From Lutibacter sp. B2 (GTDB taxonomy: Bacteria > Bacillota > Clostridia > Peptostreptococcales > Thermotaleaceae): a DNA stretch of 64,000 nt. Every line of letters begins with the position of its first letter. Within the stretch, counting starts at the first letter, position 1. Positions 52,734-61,027 of this stretch are shown in pieces. Below the pieces are notes generated by a model. The model worked only from the letters and a program-made list of their open reading frames with translations, did not search any database and was not told the origin of the DNA. Both the position numbers and the translations under genes were made by a program. The DNA lies in NCBI GenBank assembly GCA_015686845.1, contig JADPRS010000018.1, forward strand, positions 1 through 64,000. Direction: 5' to 3'.

Positions 52734-53807
52734 ATGCAAGATCGGGTAAAAAATATATTAAAAAAAGAAAAAGTATTGTGTTTTATGGCTATGTTGGTAA
52801 TGCTTATAGTATGTTTAGGTGAAATTGAACTATATGGTCAAGGACTTATGGCATATTGGGGAGCATTTTTTTATGTGAACTATTTATTTAAGGATCATCA
52901 TCAGTGGAAGTTAGGTTTATTAGTTGGAGTTACTATAGTGAAATTAGTGTTAGATATATACTGCACAGGGATAGATACAAGTGTTTTGCTGGTTTTATAT
53001 TTTTGTATATTGGGTGTGTATTATATATTAAAAGATGAAACCAAATATAAGCATTTACAAATAGTGTCCTTAATATTGGTAGGGGTATTAGGGATCAGTG
53101 GTAGTTTTTATATAATCCAAAATAAATTGATTAAGGATAGAGGATTAGAGAAGCGTATTAAAATTGAACTTGGGAAAAAGGGATATTTCGAAAAACTTAC
53201 AGCATCAGATTTAGAAAAGGTAAGGACAATATTGATACATAAGAGTGATAATGTAAGAAACATTGAAGGAATAAGTCAATTGAAAAATTTGGATATGATA
53301 TTTGGTATGGATGGAAAGTTTGAAAATATAGATGAATTAGCTAAATTATCTAAGTTAAAATACATATCTATACATGATATAAAAACTGAGGATTTATCAT
53401 TTATTAAAGAACTAAAAAACTTAGAGTGGTTATGTCTTGGGTGTTATGGAATTGATAACACATTTGTTATAGAAGATTTACCTAAATTAGAGATGATACA
53501 AATGACAGAGATGGATTTAGAGGACTTATCATTTTTTAATAATTTAAAAGGTGTAAAAGAGTTGTACTTCTCTGATGGTAATATTAAAAGTTTAAAAGGC
53601 ATAGAAAATTTAACAAGTTTAGAAAATATAAAATTTAATGATATGAAGGTAGATGATATTTCTGATATTAGAAAGCTAAAGCAGTTAGAAATAATAGAGA
53701 TCGAAAAAAGTGAGATTCATAATGTAGAGTCATTAAAAAAGTTGCCTAATTTAAAAGCATTATATATAGACAACAAGAGTATAGATGGTCTATTCAATAT
53801 GTATTAA
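52734..53807 (+). CDS. Membrane protein with C-terminal leucine-rich repeats (LRR-2)
   Basis: The 357-residue paralogue of the protein at 24.4 kb has about five membrane helices (1-130), an internalin-like cap (LEKRIKIELGKKG...TASDLEKVRTI), then about eight shorter, more degenerate repeats. It starts at ATG 52734 behind GAGGTGAGGTGG, with TGGTATAAT about 30 bases upstream. Two copies with the same membrane-plus-LRR plan suggest a lineage-specific family. Function unknown. Confidence 0.75.
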   Translation: MQDRVKNILKKEKVLCFMAMLVMLIVCLGEIELYGQGLMAYWGAFFYVNYLFKDHHQWKLGLLVGVTIVKLVLDIYCTGIDTSVLLVLYFCILGVYYILKDETKYKHLQIVSLILVGVLGISGSFYIIQNKLIKDRGLEKRIKIELGKKGYFEKLTASDLEKVRTILIHKSDNVRNIEGISQLKNLDMIFGMDGKFENIDELAKLSKLKYISIHDIKTEDLSFIKELKNLEWLCLGCYGIDNTFVIEDLPKLEMIQMTEMDLEDLSFFNNLKGVKELYFSDGNIKSLKGIENLTSLENIKFNDMKVDDISDIRKLKQLEIIEIEKSEIHNVESLKKLPNLKALYIDNKSIDGLFNMY

Positions 53808-53812
53808 AATAG

Positions 53813-53840
53813 TTACAAGGATTCTACTGTATGGTATAAT
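53813..53840 (+). promoter_or_regulatory. Promoter of lepB
   Basis: TTACAA and extended TGGTATAAT are 16 bases apart, about 36 bases before the lepB start. Confidence 0.65.
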
Positions 53841-53876
53841 GTGAAAAAAACAGGAACAATTATGAAGGAGGACACA

Positions 53877-54425
53877 ATGGCTAAAGAAATATTTGAATGG
53901 TTAAAAACAATAGTAGCATCTATTGTTATGGTTCTTATTATTACGACTTTTGTAACACCGTTGGTAGTTGATGGTGCATCTATGAATCCAACTTTGGAGG
54001 ATCATGATTATCTGATTTTAGAAAACACCCATAAAATTCAACGTGGAGATATAATTTCTTTTAAATCAAATATAAAGTTTTCACAAGAAGAACTTGAAAG
54101 CTTTAATTTAATAAAAAGAATAAAGTTAGGAAAAGTAAAAAACTTAGTAAAAAGAGTTATTGCTGTTGAAGGGGATCAACTATTGATTAAAGATGGAATC
54201 GTATATGTAAATGAAGAAGAAATAAAAGAAGACTATATTAATGGAGACTATACTTTTGGTGATATTGATATTAAGAAAATACCTAAAAATAAAATTTTTG
54301 TTATGGGTGATAATAGAGAAAATAGTCTAGATAGTAGAAAAATAGGACTTGTAGATGTTGAAACTGTGAAAGGAAAATTACTAATAAGAGTTTTACCAGT
54401 TTCTGAATTTGGAAATGTTAAATAA
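53877..54425 (+). CDS. lepB: Signal peptidase I
   Basis: The 182-residue membrane protease has one N-terminal membrane helix (about 9-30), the catalytic Ser in DGASMNPTL (Ser35), catalytic Lys in LVKRVIAVEGD (Lys92) and the MGDNRENSLDSR box. It cleaves signal peptides of exported proteins. AAGGAGG fixes ATG 53877. The size is typical for Gram-positive SipS-type enzymes. Confidence 0.94.
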   Translation: MAKEIFEWLKTIVASIVMVLIITTFVTPLVVDGASMNPTLEDHDYLILENTHKIQRGDIISFKSNIKFSQEELESFNLIKRIKLGKVKNLVKRVIAVEGDQLLIKDGIVYVNEEEIKEDYINGDYTFGDIDIKKIPKNKIFVMGDNRENSLDSRKIGLVDVETVKGKLLIRVLPVSEFGNVK

Positions 54426-54439
54426 TAGTTTGTAAGGAA

Positions 54440-54471
54440 GGGACGATTCTTTTGATAGAATCGTCTTTTTA
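54440..54471 (+). terminator. Terminator of lepB
   Basis: GACGATTC and GAATCGTC surround a short loop and are followed by TTTTTA. Confidence 0.8.
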
Positions 54472-54568
54472 TATAGGAAAAATCAAATTGTATCGATAGA
54501 TATATAAAATTTACTAAGGGACAACCGTACAATATGAAAAAAATCCATACAATTTTTCAAAAAAAGCA

Positions 54569-54632
54569 TTGATAAAGCGATACGAATATGTAATAATGTA
54601 TGTAAAGAGAGCGATACAATACATATTGTATC
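54569..54632 (+). promoter_or_regulatory. Promoter and candidate operator of pdxST
   Basis: TTGATA (54569) and TAATAA (54591) make a weak promoter. Just downstream is GATACAATACATATTGTATC (54613-54632), an inverted repeat with two 9-bp arms. GCGATACGAATATGTA and GTACAATATG upstream carry related sequence. Such a site fits a MocR/PdxR-type regulator, but no such gene is nearby. Confidence 0.5.
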
Positions 54633-54661
54633 AATACGATAAAAAATAGGGGGAAATTGTA

Positions 54662-55540
54662 ATGGAGAATAGATATGGATTGAATAAGAGTCTTGCTCAA
54701 ATGCTAAAGGGTGGAGTAATTATGGATGTAACAACACCTGAAGAAGCAAAAATTGCTGAAGAAGCTGGTGCTTGTGCTGTTATGGCCCTTGAAAGAGTGC
54801 CTGCGGATATAAGAAAAGATGGTGGCGTTGCGAGAGCTTCAGACCCAGAAATGATTAAAGGTATTCAAGATGCTGTTTCTATTCCAGTTATGGCGAAAGT
54901 AAGAATCGGACATTTCGTTGAAGCCCAAATTTTAGAAGCACTTAACGTAGATTATATAGATGAAAGTGAAGTTTTAACACCTGCTGATCCAACTTTACAT
55001 ATTGACAAAAAAGATTTCAAAGTTCCCTTTGTTTGTGGAGCGAAAAATCTAGGGGAAGCTTTAAGAAGAATTGGAGAAGGGGCTTCAATGATTAGAACAA
55101 AAGGGGAGCCTGGAACAGGTGATGTTATCGAAGCTGTTAAACATATGAGAATGATGAATTCTGAAATGAGAAGAATAAAAGGTTTATCAAAAGAAGAATT
55201 AATGAATGCGGCAAAAGAATTACAAGCACCTATTCATTTGGTTGAATATATTCATGAGCATGGAAAGCTTCCTGTTGTAAACTTTGCTGCTGGTGGGGTT
55301 GCTACGCCTGCTGATGCGGCAATGATGATGCAACTTGGTTGCGATGGCGTATTTGTTGGTTCTGGAATATTCAAATCTGGAGATCCAAGAAAAAGAGCGA
55401 GTGCTATTGTTAAAGCGGTTACAAACTTTAATGATCCAAAGATATTAGCAGAAGTATCAGAAAATCTTGGAGAAGCAATGGTTGGAATCAATGTATACTC
55501 AATAGACCAAGAAGAAAGAATGGCAAACAGAGGGTACTAA
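54662..55540 (+). CDS. pdxS: Pyridoxal 5'-phosphate synthase lyase subunit
   Basis: The 292-residue TIM-barrel enzyme makes PLP from ribose 5-phosphate, glyceraldehyde 3-phosphate and ammonia. Conserved features are the N-terminal MDVTTPEEA (Asp22) and MAKVRIGHF (Lys79, Schiff-base lysine), and RTKGEPGTG. It forms a dodecamer decorated with PdxT, encoded one base downstream. GGGGGAAA precedes the start. Confidence 0.96.
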   Translation: MENRYGLNKSLAQMLKGGVIMDVTTPEEAKIAEEAGACAVMALERVPADIRKDGGVARASDPEMIKGIQDAVSIPVMAKVRIGHFVEAQILEALNVDYIDESEVLTPADPTLHIDKKDFKVPFVCGAKNLGEALRRIGEGASMIRTKGEPGTGDVIEAVKHMRMMNSEMRRIKGLSKEELMNAAKELQAPIHLVEYIHEHGKLPVVNFAAGGVATPADAAMMMQLGCDGVFVGSGIFKSGDPRKRASAIVKAVTNFNDPKILAEVSENLGEAMVGINVYSIDQEERMANRGY

Positions 55541-55541
55541 G

Positions 55542-56120
55542 ATGAAGAATATTGGTGTTTTAGCACTCCAAGGTGCATTTAAAGAGCATATAGATATGAT
55601 TAAATCACTAGGCCATAATGGGATTGAGATAAGAAAAGCGGAACAACTCAATCATCTGGATGGAATGATCTTACCTGGTGGCGAAAGTACAGCAATGGGA
55701 AAATTACTCAAGGATTTCGGAATAAAGGAAGTATTGAAAGATAAAATTAAAAATGGTCTACCTGTATGGGGAACCTGTGCAGGAATGATTCTTCTTGCTA
55801 AAAAATTAGATGGTGACGAAGATGCTCACCTGAAAGTTATGGATATTGAAGTAAGACGAAATGCATATGGGACCCAACTAGATAGCTTTGCCACAAAAGA
55901 AACCATTGAAGGGGTATCTGAAAAGGAAATTCCTATGGTGTTTATCAGAGCTCCATACATTGTTGGTATGGATGAAAAGGTGGAATTACTTCATAAGGTA
56001 GATGGAAATATTGTAGCTGTACGTCAGAACAACATGATTGCTACTTCTTTTCACCCAGAGCTAACAGATGATGCTACTTTCCATGAATACTTTATAAATA
56101 TGATAAAAGAATATAAATAG
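55542..56120 (+). CDS. pdxT: Pyridoxal 5'-phosphate synthase glutaminase subunit
   Basis: The 192-residue class I glutaminase supplies ammonia to PdxS. It shows GGESTAMGK (about 47-55), nucleophile WGTCAGM (Cys79) and the His-Glu pair in SFHPEL. It is directly linked to pdxS in one operon and followed by a terminator. Confidence 0.95.
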   Translation: MKNIGVLALQGAFKEHIDMIKSLGHNGIEIRKAEQLNHLDGMILPGGESTAMGKLLKDFGIKEVLKDKIKNGLPVWGTCAGMILLAKKLDGDEDAHLKVMDIEVRRNAYGTQLDSFATKETIEGVSEKEIPMVFIRAPYIVGMDEKVELLHKVDGNIVAVRQNNMIATSFHPELTDDATFHEYFINMIKEYK

Positions 56121-56215
56121 AATAATAAAGAATGCAATCTTTTGGTATGGGTTAATAGATATTGTATCAAATTATTGCCATAAGTATATATGTATTTAAT
56201 CTAATATTATTTAAA

Positions 56216-56263
56216 AAAGAAGTTGTACAGTAGAAATTTTTACTATATAACTTCTTTTTTTGT
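56216..56263 (+). terminator. Terminator of pdxST
   Basis: AGAAGTT and AACTTCT arms, with an inner AGT/ACT pairing, are followed by TTTTTTT. Confidence 0.7.
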
Positions 56264-56265
56264 AA

Positions 56266-56316
56266 GGTTTAATTAAGGTTTAGTTCATGAAGGTGTAAGT
56301 TTAGGATTGTATAATA
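56266..56316 (+). promoter_or_regulatory. Promoter with phased direct repeats upstream of the ABC operon
   Basis: GTTTA occurs at 56267, 56278 and 56299, spaced 11 and 21 bases, i.e. one and two helical turns, with GGTGTA in between (56292); TATAAT lies at 56310-56315. This is the layout of OmpR-family regulator sites, and the operon is followed by such a regulator at 60.3 kb. Confidence 0.55.
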
Positions 56317-56350
56317 AATGTATAGCAAACAACAAGGAGGGATGAACTCA

Positions 56351-57370
56351 ATGATTCTTTGGGAATTGAAAAAGATATTTAAGTGTAAGACAGGATTAAT
56401 TGTATTCGCATTATTTATTTTCATTTGTGGTGTTATGAGTTTTTTAAAACCTACATTGGAAACAGAAAATCCATATAGAAATGATCAGTATGAATTAGTA
56501 GAGGACACTAGACCTAAAAAAGAAATTGCAGATGAGAAATTCAATGAAAAGATAAAACAAATAGAACAGATGGCAAATACCTATGTAAATGACAACTCTA
56601 TAAACAAAATCATAGTTATATCACGAGATCATTTAAGATTTATGAAATGTAAAGAGTATAAGGATGTTGATTTTTATAAGGCAATGGATCATAGAGTAGA
56701 TCATCCTTTTATGTCTATCCTTATGGTAATTATTTTCGTTTTAATATTTTCAAACATATATACAGATGAAAGGGTTTCAGGTGTAGATAATATTATTCTT
56801 TCATCTAAAAATAAGTTGAAGGCTTTATATTCAAAACTAGCATTGGCGATTATTTTACCGATTGTGATCTATGGATTATATTTAGCAATGGCATTTTTAG
56901 TCACTGTCCTTCAGTATGGAATGCCAGTAAATGGAGGACTGGAAGCATTTAGAATAGTGGATGCTGGAATTTTCCTTAAGCACGCTTTTACGATTAATGG
57001 GTATTTACTCCTTAAAATTGGAACGATGACACTCGTATTTATGAGTATAGCTGTGTTCTCAAGTTTCTTCTCATTTATTTCAACCAATTCATTGGCATCT
57101 ATAAGTGCAACTTTAATATTCATAGGGTTTGGTAAAGTTTGTACACTCATTAAATTTTTACCTAATTCATTGTTAAACATAGTAACCAAAGGAAATTATG
57201 TGGATCTACTATTTTATCCAGATCGGTTTGTAGGAATGTATGCTGGAGATGTTTTGATTTTGGGAAAAAGTTTAGATCTTATAAACTTATGCAATGGTAT
57301 TTTAATAGGAATGATATTTATTGGAGTAGGAATTTCTATATTTACATTTAAAAAGATTTTAACTAAATAA
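56351..57370 (+). CDS. ABC-2-type permease-like protein
   Basis: The 339-residue membrane protein has one N-terminal helix (about 13-30), an extracellular segment, and about five further helices, as in ABC-2 type exporter permeases. AAGGAGG precedes ATG 56351. It is followed by an ATPase and a second permease, so all three probably form one exporter. The linked two-component system and lipoprotein suggest a self-protection or cell-envelope stress module. Confidence 0.75.
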   Translation: MILWELKKIFKCKTGLIVFALFIFICGVMSFLKPTLETENPYRNDQYELVEDTRPKKEIADEKFNEKIKQIEQMANTYVNDNSINKIIVISRDHLRFMKCKEYKDVDFYKAMDHRVDHPFMSILMVIIFVLIFSNIYTDERVSGVDNIILSSKNKLKALYSKLALAIILPIVIYGLYLAMAFLVTVLQYGMPVNGGLEAFRIVDAGIFLKHAFTINGYLLLKIGTMTLVFMSIAVFSSFFSFISTNSLASISATLIFIGFGKVCTLIKFLPNSLLNIVTKGNYVDLLFYPDRFVGMYAGDVLILGKSLDLINLCNGILIGMIFIGVGISIFTFKKILTK

Positions 57371-57389
57371 TTTTAGGAGGAATGATTTT

Positions 57390-58277
57390 ATGAATAAACT
57401 TGAAATAAAAAATTTAACAAAAACTTATGGTAGAAAAAAAGCAAATGATCATATAACAGTTACTCTTGAAAATGGTGTGTATGGACTTTTAGGACCCAAT
57501 GGTGCAGGAAAGACCACACTTATGAAGCAAATAACAACCTTAATCACACCAACAAGTGGAGAAATCATTTACAATGATAAAAATATAAAAGGTTTAGATG
57601 AGAAGTATAGAGCCTTAATAGGATATCTTCCGCAGGATTTTGGTGCATATAAAAACTTTTCAGCAAAACAATTTCTACAATATGTAGCAGCTTTAAAAGG
57701 ATTGAGTGGAAAAGCTGCTACAAAAAAAATAGAAGAGCTTTTAAATCTTGTGGGATTATATGAAGTGAGAAATAAAGCAGTTGGCAAATTTTCAGGGGGA
57801 ATGAAGAGAAGAGTTGGCATTGCACAAGTATTGTTAAACGATCCTAAGATTTTAGTGTTAGATGAACCGACAGCAGGCCTTGATCCTCAAGAAAGAGCAA
57901 GATTTAGAAATCTTATTTCACGAATTTCTAAGGATAAGATCATCATACTTTCTACCCATATCATTTCAGATATAGAATCTATAGCAAAGGAAACCATTAT
58001 GATAAAAGATGGAGCCATACTGATGAAGGGAACTCATCAAGATATTCTTCAAGGTATGGAAGGTAAGGTTTATAGCATAAAGACCACTAGTGAAGATGAA
58101 GTTTATGAAATACAGAATAAATATAAAACAGTAAATATTCAACGTGGGGTTAATGATGTAGAGCTGAGAATTATAAGTAATAAGATGCCTCCATATAAAG
58201 AAACAAAAGATGTGGAGCCAAAGTTTGAGGATGTTTATATGTTCTACTTTGATTTAGAAAATACTAGGGAGGTGTAA
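57390..58277 (+). CDS. ABC transporter ATP-binding protein
   Basis: The 295-residue ATPase has Walker A GPNGAGKTTL (about 35-44), signature FSGGMKRRVGIAQ, Walker B ILVLDEPTAGLDP and the switch His in STHII. The C-terminal ~80 residues are a tail typical of exporter ATPases of the CcmA class. AGGAGGAATG precedes the start. It powers the permeases on both sides. Confidence 0.92.
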   Translation: MNKLEIKNLTKTYGRKKANDHITVTLENGVYGLLGPNGAGKTTLMKQITTLITPTSGEIIYNDKNIKGLDEKYRALIGYLPQDFGAYKNFSAKQFLQYVAALKGLSGKAATKKIEELLNLVGLYEVRNKAVGKFSGGMKRRVGIAQVLLNDPKILVLDEPTAGLDPQERARFRNLISRISKDKIIILSTHIISDIESIAKETIMIKDGAILMKGTHQDILQGMEGKVYSIKTTSEDEVYEIQNKYKTVNIQRGVNDVELRIISNKMPPYKETKDVEPKFEDVYMFYFDLENTREV

Positions 58278-58280
58278 TAG

Positions 58281-59048
58281 ATGGGAACGCTTATAAAATT
58301 AGAAATTAGAAAAATGCTGTTTAGAAAAAGAATGTTCATCGTGTGGGCAGGCGTATTGTTTTTAAGCTTTATTGCAATAACAGATATTTCAATACAAGAA
58401 ACTTATGCAGATATGTTTAATAAAGCATATGGAATAGTTCCTTTAATGGGACTTATGATGTTTATGATGTTTTCAGGTGCTTATACACTAGAATATAGTT
58501 CAAATATGGCAGGATTAATGAAAACAACAAAAAACGGGAAAAGAGAAATTGTGTTAGCTAAATCAGTAGCTGCTGGAGTTTCTGCTTCTATCATAAATCT
58601 TTCAATTTTTTTAACTATGTGTTTCTCTGGTTTGAGCAAATTTCATTTTGGTGGATTAGATTTACCTTTGAAAAGTCTTTGGTATTTTGGAAAAAGTGGA
58701 TCAGATATGACTGTACTTCAAATGATTTTAATAATGGTTGTAACCATCATAATAGGATCTTTTTTCTTTGCACAGGTAGGATTGTTTCTATCATCTATAA
58801 GTAAGTCAGCAGCAGTACCTTTTGTATTTGGTGGATTGATTATGGGACTACCGTATATAGTAGATGACTTTTTACAACATGGATTAGTAAAATATCTAGG
58901 CGTTACACCACTTTGGGGCATGATGAGCTGTCAGTTGGCAAGGTATAAAGTGTCAGCAATAACACTACTGATTCTTATAGCAATATATACAGCAGGATTC
59001 ATATTACTACCTAAATTTACTTTAAAGGCTTTTATAAAGGAACAGTAA
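58281..59048 (+). CDS. ABC transporter permease
   Basis: The 255-residue protein has about six membrane helices of the ABC-2 type and the sequence MKTTKNGKREIVLAKSVAAG in the cytoplasmic loop before TM3. The gene starts three bases after the ATPase gene behind GGGAGGTG, and is the third subunit of the exporter. Confidence 0.8.
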   Translation: MGTLIKLEIRKMLFRKRMFIVWAGVLFLSFIAITDISIQETYADMFNKAYGIVPLMGLMMFMMFSGAYTLEYSSNMAGLMKTTKNGKREIVLAKSVAAGVSASIINLSIFLTMCFSGLSKFHFGGLDLPLKSLWYFGKSGSDMTVLQMILIMVVTIIIGSFFFAQVGLFLSSISKSAAVPFVFGGLIMGLPYIVDDFLQHGLVKYLGVTPLWGMMSCQLARYKVSAITLLILIAIYTAGFILLPKFTLKAFIKEQ

Positions 59049-59078
59049 AAAACAATTAATTTCTTGGGAGGAATGGAT

Positions 59079-60224
59079 ATGAAAATCTTTTTTTTAGCAA
59101 TACTTATGGCAGTAGCAATTTGTACATCAATAGTAGGATGCGGCAAATCAGCAGATAATACCGCCAATAACCAGGCAAAAAATGAAATACAGCAAACAGA
59201 AAGCAAGGATGAAGCCGCAAAAGGTGAAAGGAACAGATATAAGGAAATGGGGCTAGTATATTATATACCGAAAGAATTAGGTGCAAAACAGGATGCAATA
59301 CAAGCTGTTAGACCAGCGGTTGTATTCCCAGGAAAATATGGAGTAGCTTATGCAGTAGGACAAATTGCACATGAATTTTTCCCAACTGAATTGGGTACAA
59401 ACTTAGAGAAAAAGTTTCAAAATGCAAAAACAGAGGAAGAACAAAAAGAAATAATAGAGGAATATAAAGAGGAATATAAAAATAAAGCAATAAATTTATT
59501 TGATATTATGGTAATTGATAAAAGTAAAGAGAAGAATGGACCAAAAGAAGACATAGAAAGAAAAGAAAAAACTTTTTCAAAGTATAAAAATCATGAAAAG
59601 ATAGCAGAAAAAGATAATTTAGAATATTACCTGCTATATAATGATGAATACGATGAAAGTAAGTTATCTGAATCAGAAAAGAAAGAATTTAAAGAAATTC
59701 GTGAGGTTGCTGAGAAAGTTAGAGAGAATATAAAAAAGAGTATAAAAGTATTTACACCAGTTGACTCAAGCGAAAAAATGACTACTTACAAAAGTATAGA
59801 ATTTAAAACAAAAACCATTGATGGAAAAGAAATAGACAGTAGAATATTTAAAGAGCATAAACTTACAATGGTGAATATATGGGCAACATTCTGTGGACCT
59901 TGTATTGGAGAAATGCCTGAGATTCAAAAGCTTTATGAAGAAGTAAAAAAAGAAAATGTAAATATAATCGGTATTGTTTCTGACACACCTGATGATGAAA
60001 ATGAACCCCTTGCAAAACAAATACTTGATAAAAAAGGTGTAAAATATGATAATATCATTGCTGATGAAAAGTTAAAAGAAGGTATACTAAAAGATGTAAC
60101 TGGTGTTCCCACGACTATATTTGTTGACAGCAAAGGAAATATCGTTGGGGAGCCTATCGTAGGCAGTCGTAGCAAAGAAGAGTATAAGAAAGCAATAGAT
60201 GAAAGAGTAGAAAGTTTAAAATAA
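59079..60224 (+). CDS. TlpA-like thioredoxin lipoprotein
   Basis: The 381-residue lipoprotein has a lipobox SIVGC (Cys21), a central ~190-residue region of charged helical segments without a recognised domain, and a C-terminal TlpA/ResA-like redoxin domain with active-site WATFCGPCIGEMP (Cys272, Cys275) and the cis-Pro region GVPTTIFVD. It probably reduces or forms disulfides outside the membrane. GGGAGG precedes ATG 59079. It is transcribed behind the ABC exporter genes and ends at a terminator. Confidence 0.85.
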   Translation: MKIFFLAILMAVAICTSIVGCGKSADNTANNQAKNEIQQTESKDEAAKGERNRYKEMGLVYYIPKELGAKQDAIQAVRPAVVFPGKYGVAYAVGQIAHEFFPTELGTNLEKKFQNAKTEEEQKEIIEEYKEEYKNKAINLFDIMVIDKSKEKNGPKEDIERKEKTFSKYKNHEKIAEKDNLEYYLLYNDEYDESKLSESEKKEFKEIREVAEKVRENIKKSIKVFTPVDSSEKMTTYKSIEFKTKTIDGKEIDSRIFKEHKLTMVNIWATFCGPCIGEMPEIQKLYEEVKKENVNIIGIVSDTPDDENEPLAKQILDKKGVKYDNIIADEKLKEGILKDVTGVPTTIFVDSKGNIVGEPIVGSRSKEEYKKAIDERVESLK

Positions 60225-60244
60225 AGTATAGACGTTTACTTGCA

Positions 60245-60281
60245 TAAAAAACCTGAGGGAAAGAATATCAGGTTTTTTGTT
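60245..60281 (+). terminator. Terminator of the ABC-TlpA operon
   Basis: AAAAACCTGA and TCAGGTTTTT form the stem with TTTTTTG after it. Confidence 0.8.
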
Positions 60282-60316
60282 ATACTATTAGTAAACACTT
60301 TTTAGGAGGGTGAAGG

Positions 60317-61024
60317 ATGGAAACATTCGTAAAGGAAAAGAAAATATTAATTGTAGATGATGAAGAAGATCTATTAAAATTATTATCAACTGTGTTAATG
60401 AAGGAAGGATTTAAAAATATATATACAGCAGAAACAGGAGAGAAAGGGCTGAAGTTATTTAAATCTGTAAAGCCAGATATTATACTTTTAGATATCATGC
60501 TTCCAGATAAGGAAGGATATGAAGTTTGTAAGAAAATTAGGGAAACCTCTATGGTACCTATTTTATTTTTATCTGCAAAATCAGAGGAAATGGATAAGAT
60601 ACTTGGGTTTGCCTTAGGCGGAGATGATTATGTAACAAAACCTTTTAGCCCAAAAGAGGTATCTTATAGAGTAAAAGCCCAGCTAAGAAGAAATTCTATA
60701 AATATTAGCAAGGAGAAGAACCTATCTTTTGGTTCTTTTGAAATAAATGAGGAAAAGATGGAAGTTAAAAAGAATGGAATGATTCTTGAACTTAAGCCCA
60801 AGGAGCTTAAATTATTTTTATATATGGCAAAGCATCCAAATCAGATTATAAGCAAAGAGAGAATTTGTGATGAGGTATGGGGTGAAGATTATATAGGTTT
60901 TGATAATACAATCATGGTTCATATAAGAAGACTTAGAGAGAAAATAGAGGATAATCCTTCTAAGCCTAAGTACATTCTAAATATTAAGGGACTTGGATAT
61001 AAGCTAGTGGTAAAGGATGAGTAG
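60317..61024 (+). CDS. OmpR-family response regulator
   Basis: The 235-residue regulator has acidic pair D14-D15, phosphoacceptor D59 (ILLDIMLP), conserved S/T and K (FLSAKSE, TKPFS) and a winged-helix DNA-binding domain (GFDNTIMVHIRRLREKIED). AGGAGGGTG precedes the start. It forms an operon with the kinase three bases downstream and is the natural candidate for binding the phased repeats at 56266. Confidence 0.92.
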   Translation: METFVKEKKILIVDDEEDLLKLLSTVLMKEGFKNIYTAETGEKGLKLFKSVKPDIILLDIMLPDKEGYEVCKKIRETSMVPILFLSAKSEEMDKILGFALGGDDYVTKPFSPKEVSYRVKAQLRRNSINISKEKNLSFGSFEINEEKMEVKKNGMILELKPKELKLFLYMAKHPNQIISKERICDEVWGEDYIGFDNTIMVHIRRLREKIEDNPSKPKYILNIKGLGYKLVVKDE

Positions 61025-61027
61025 AAA

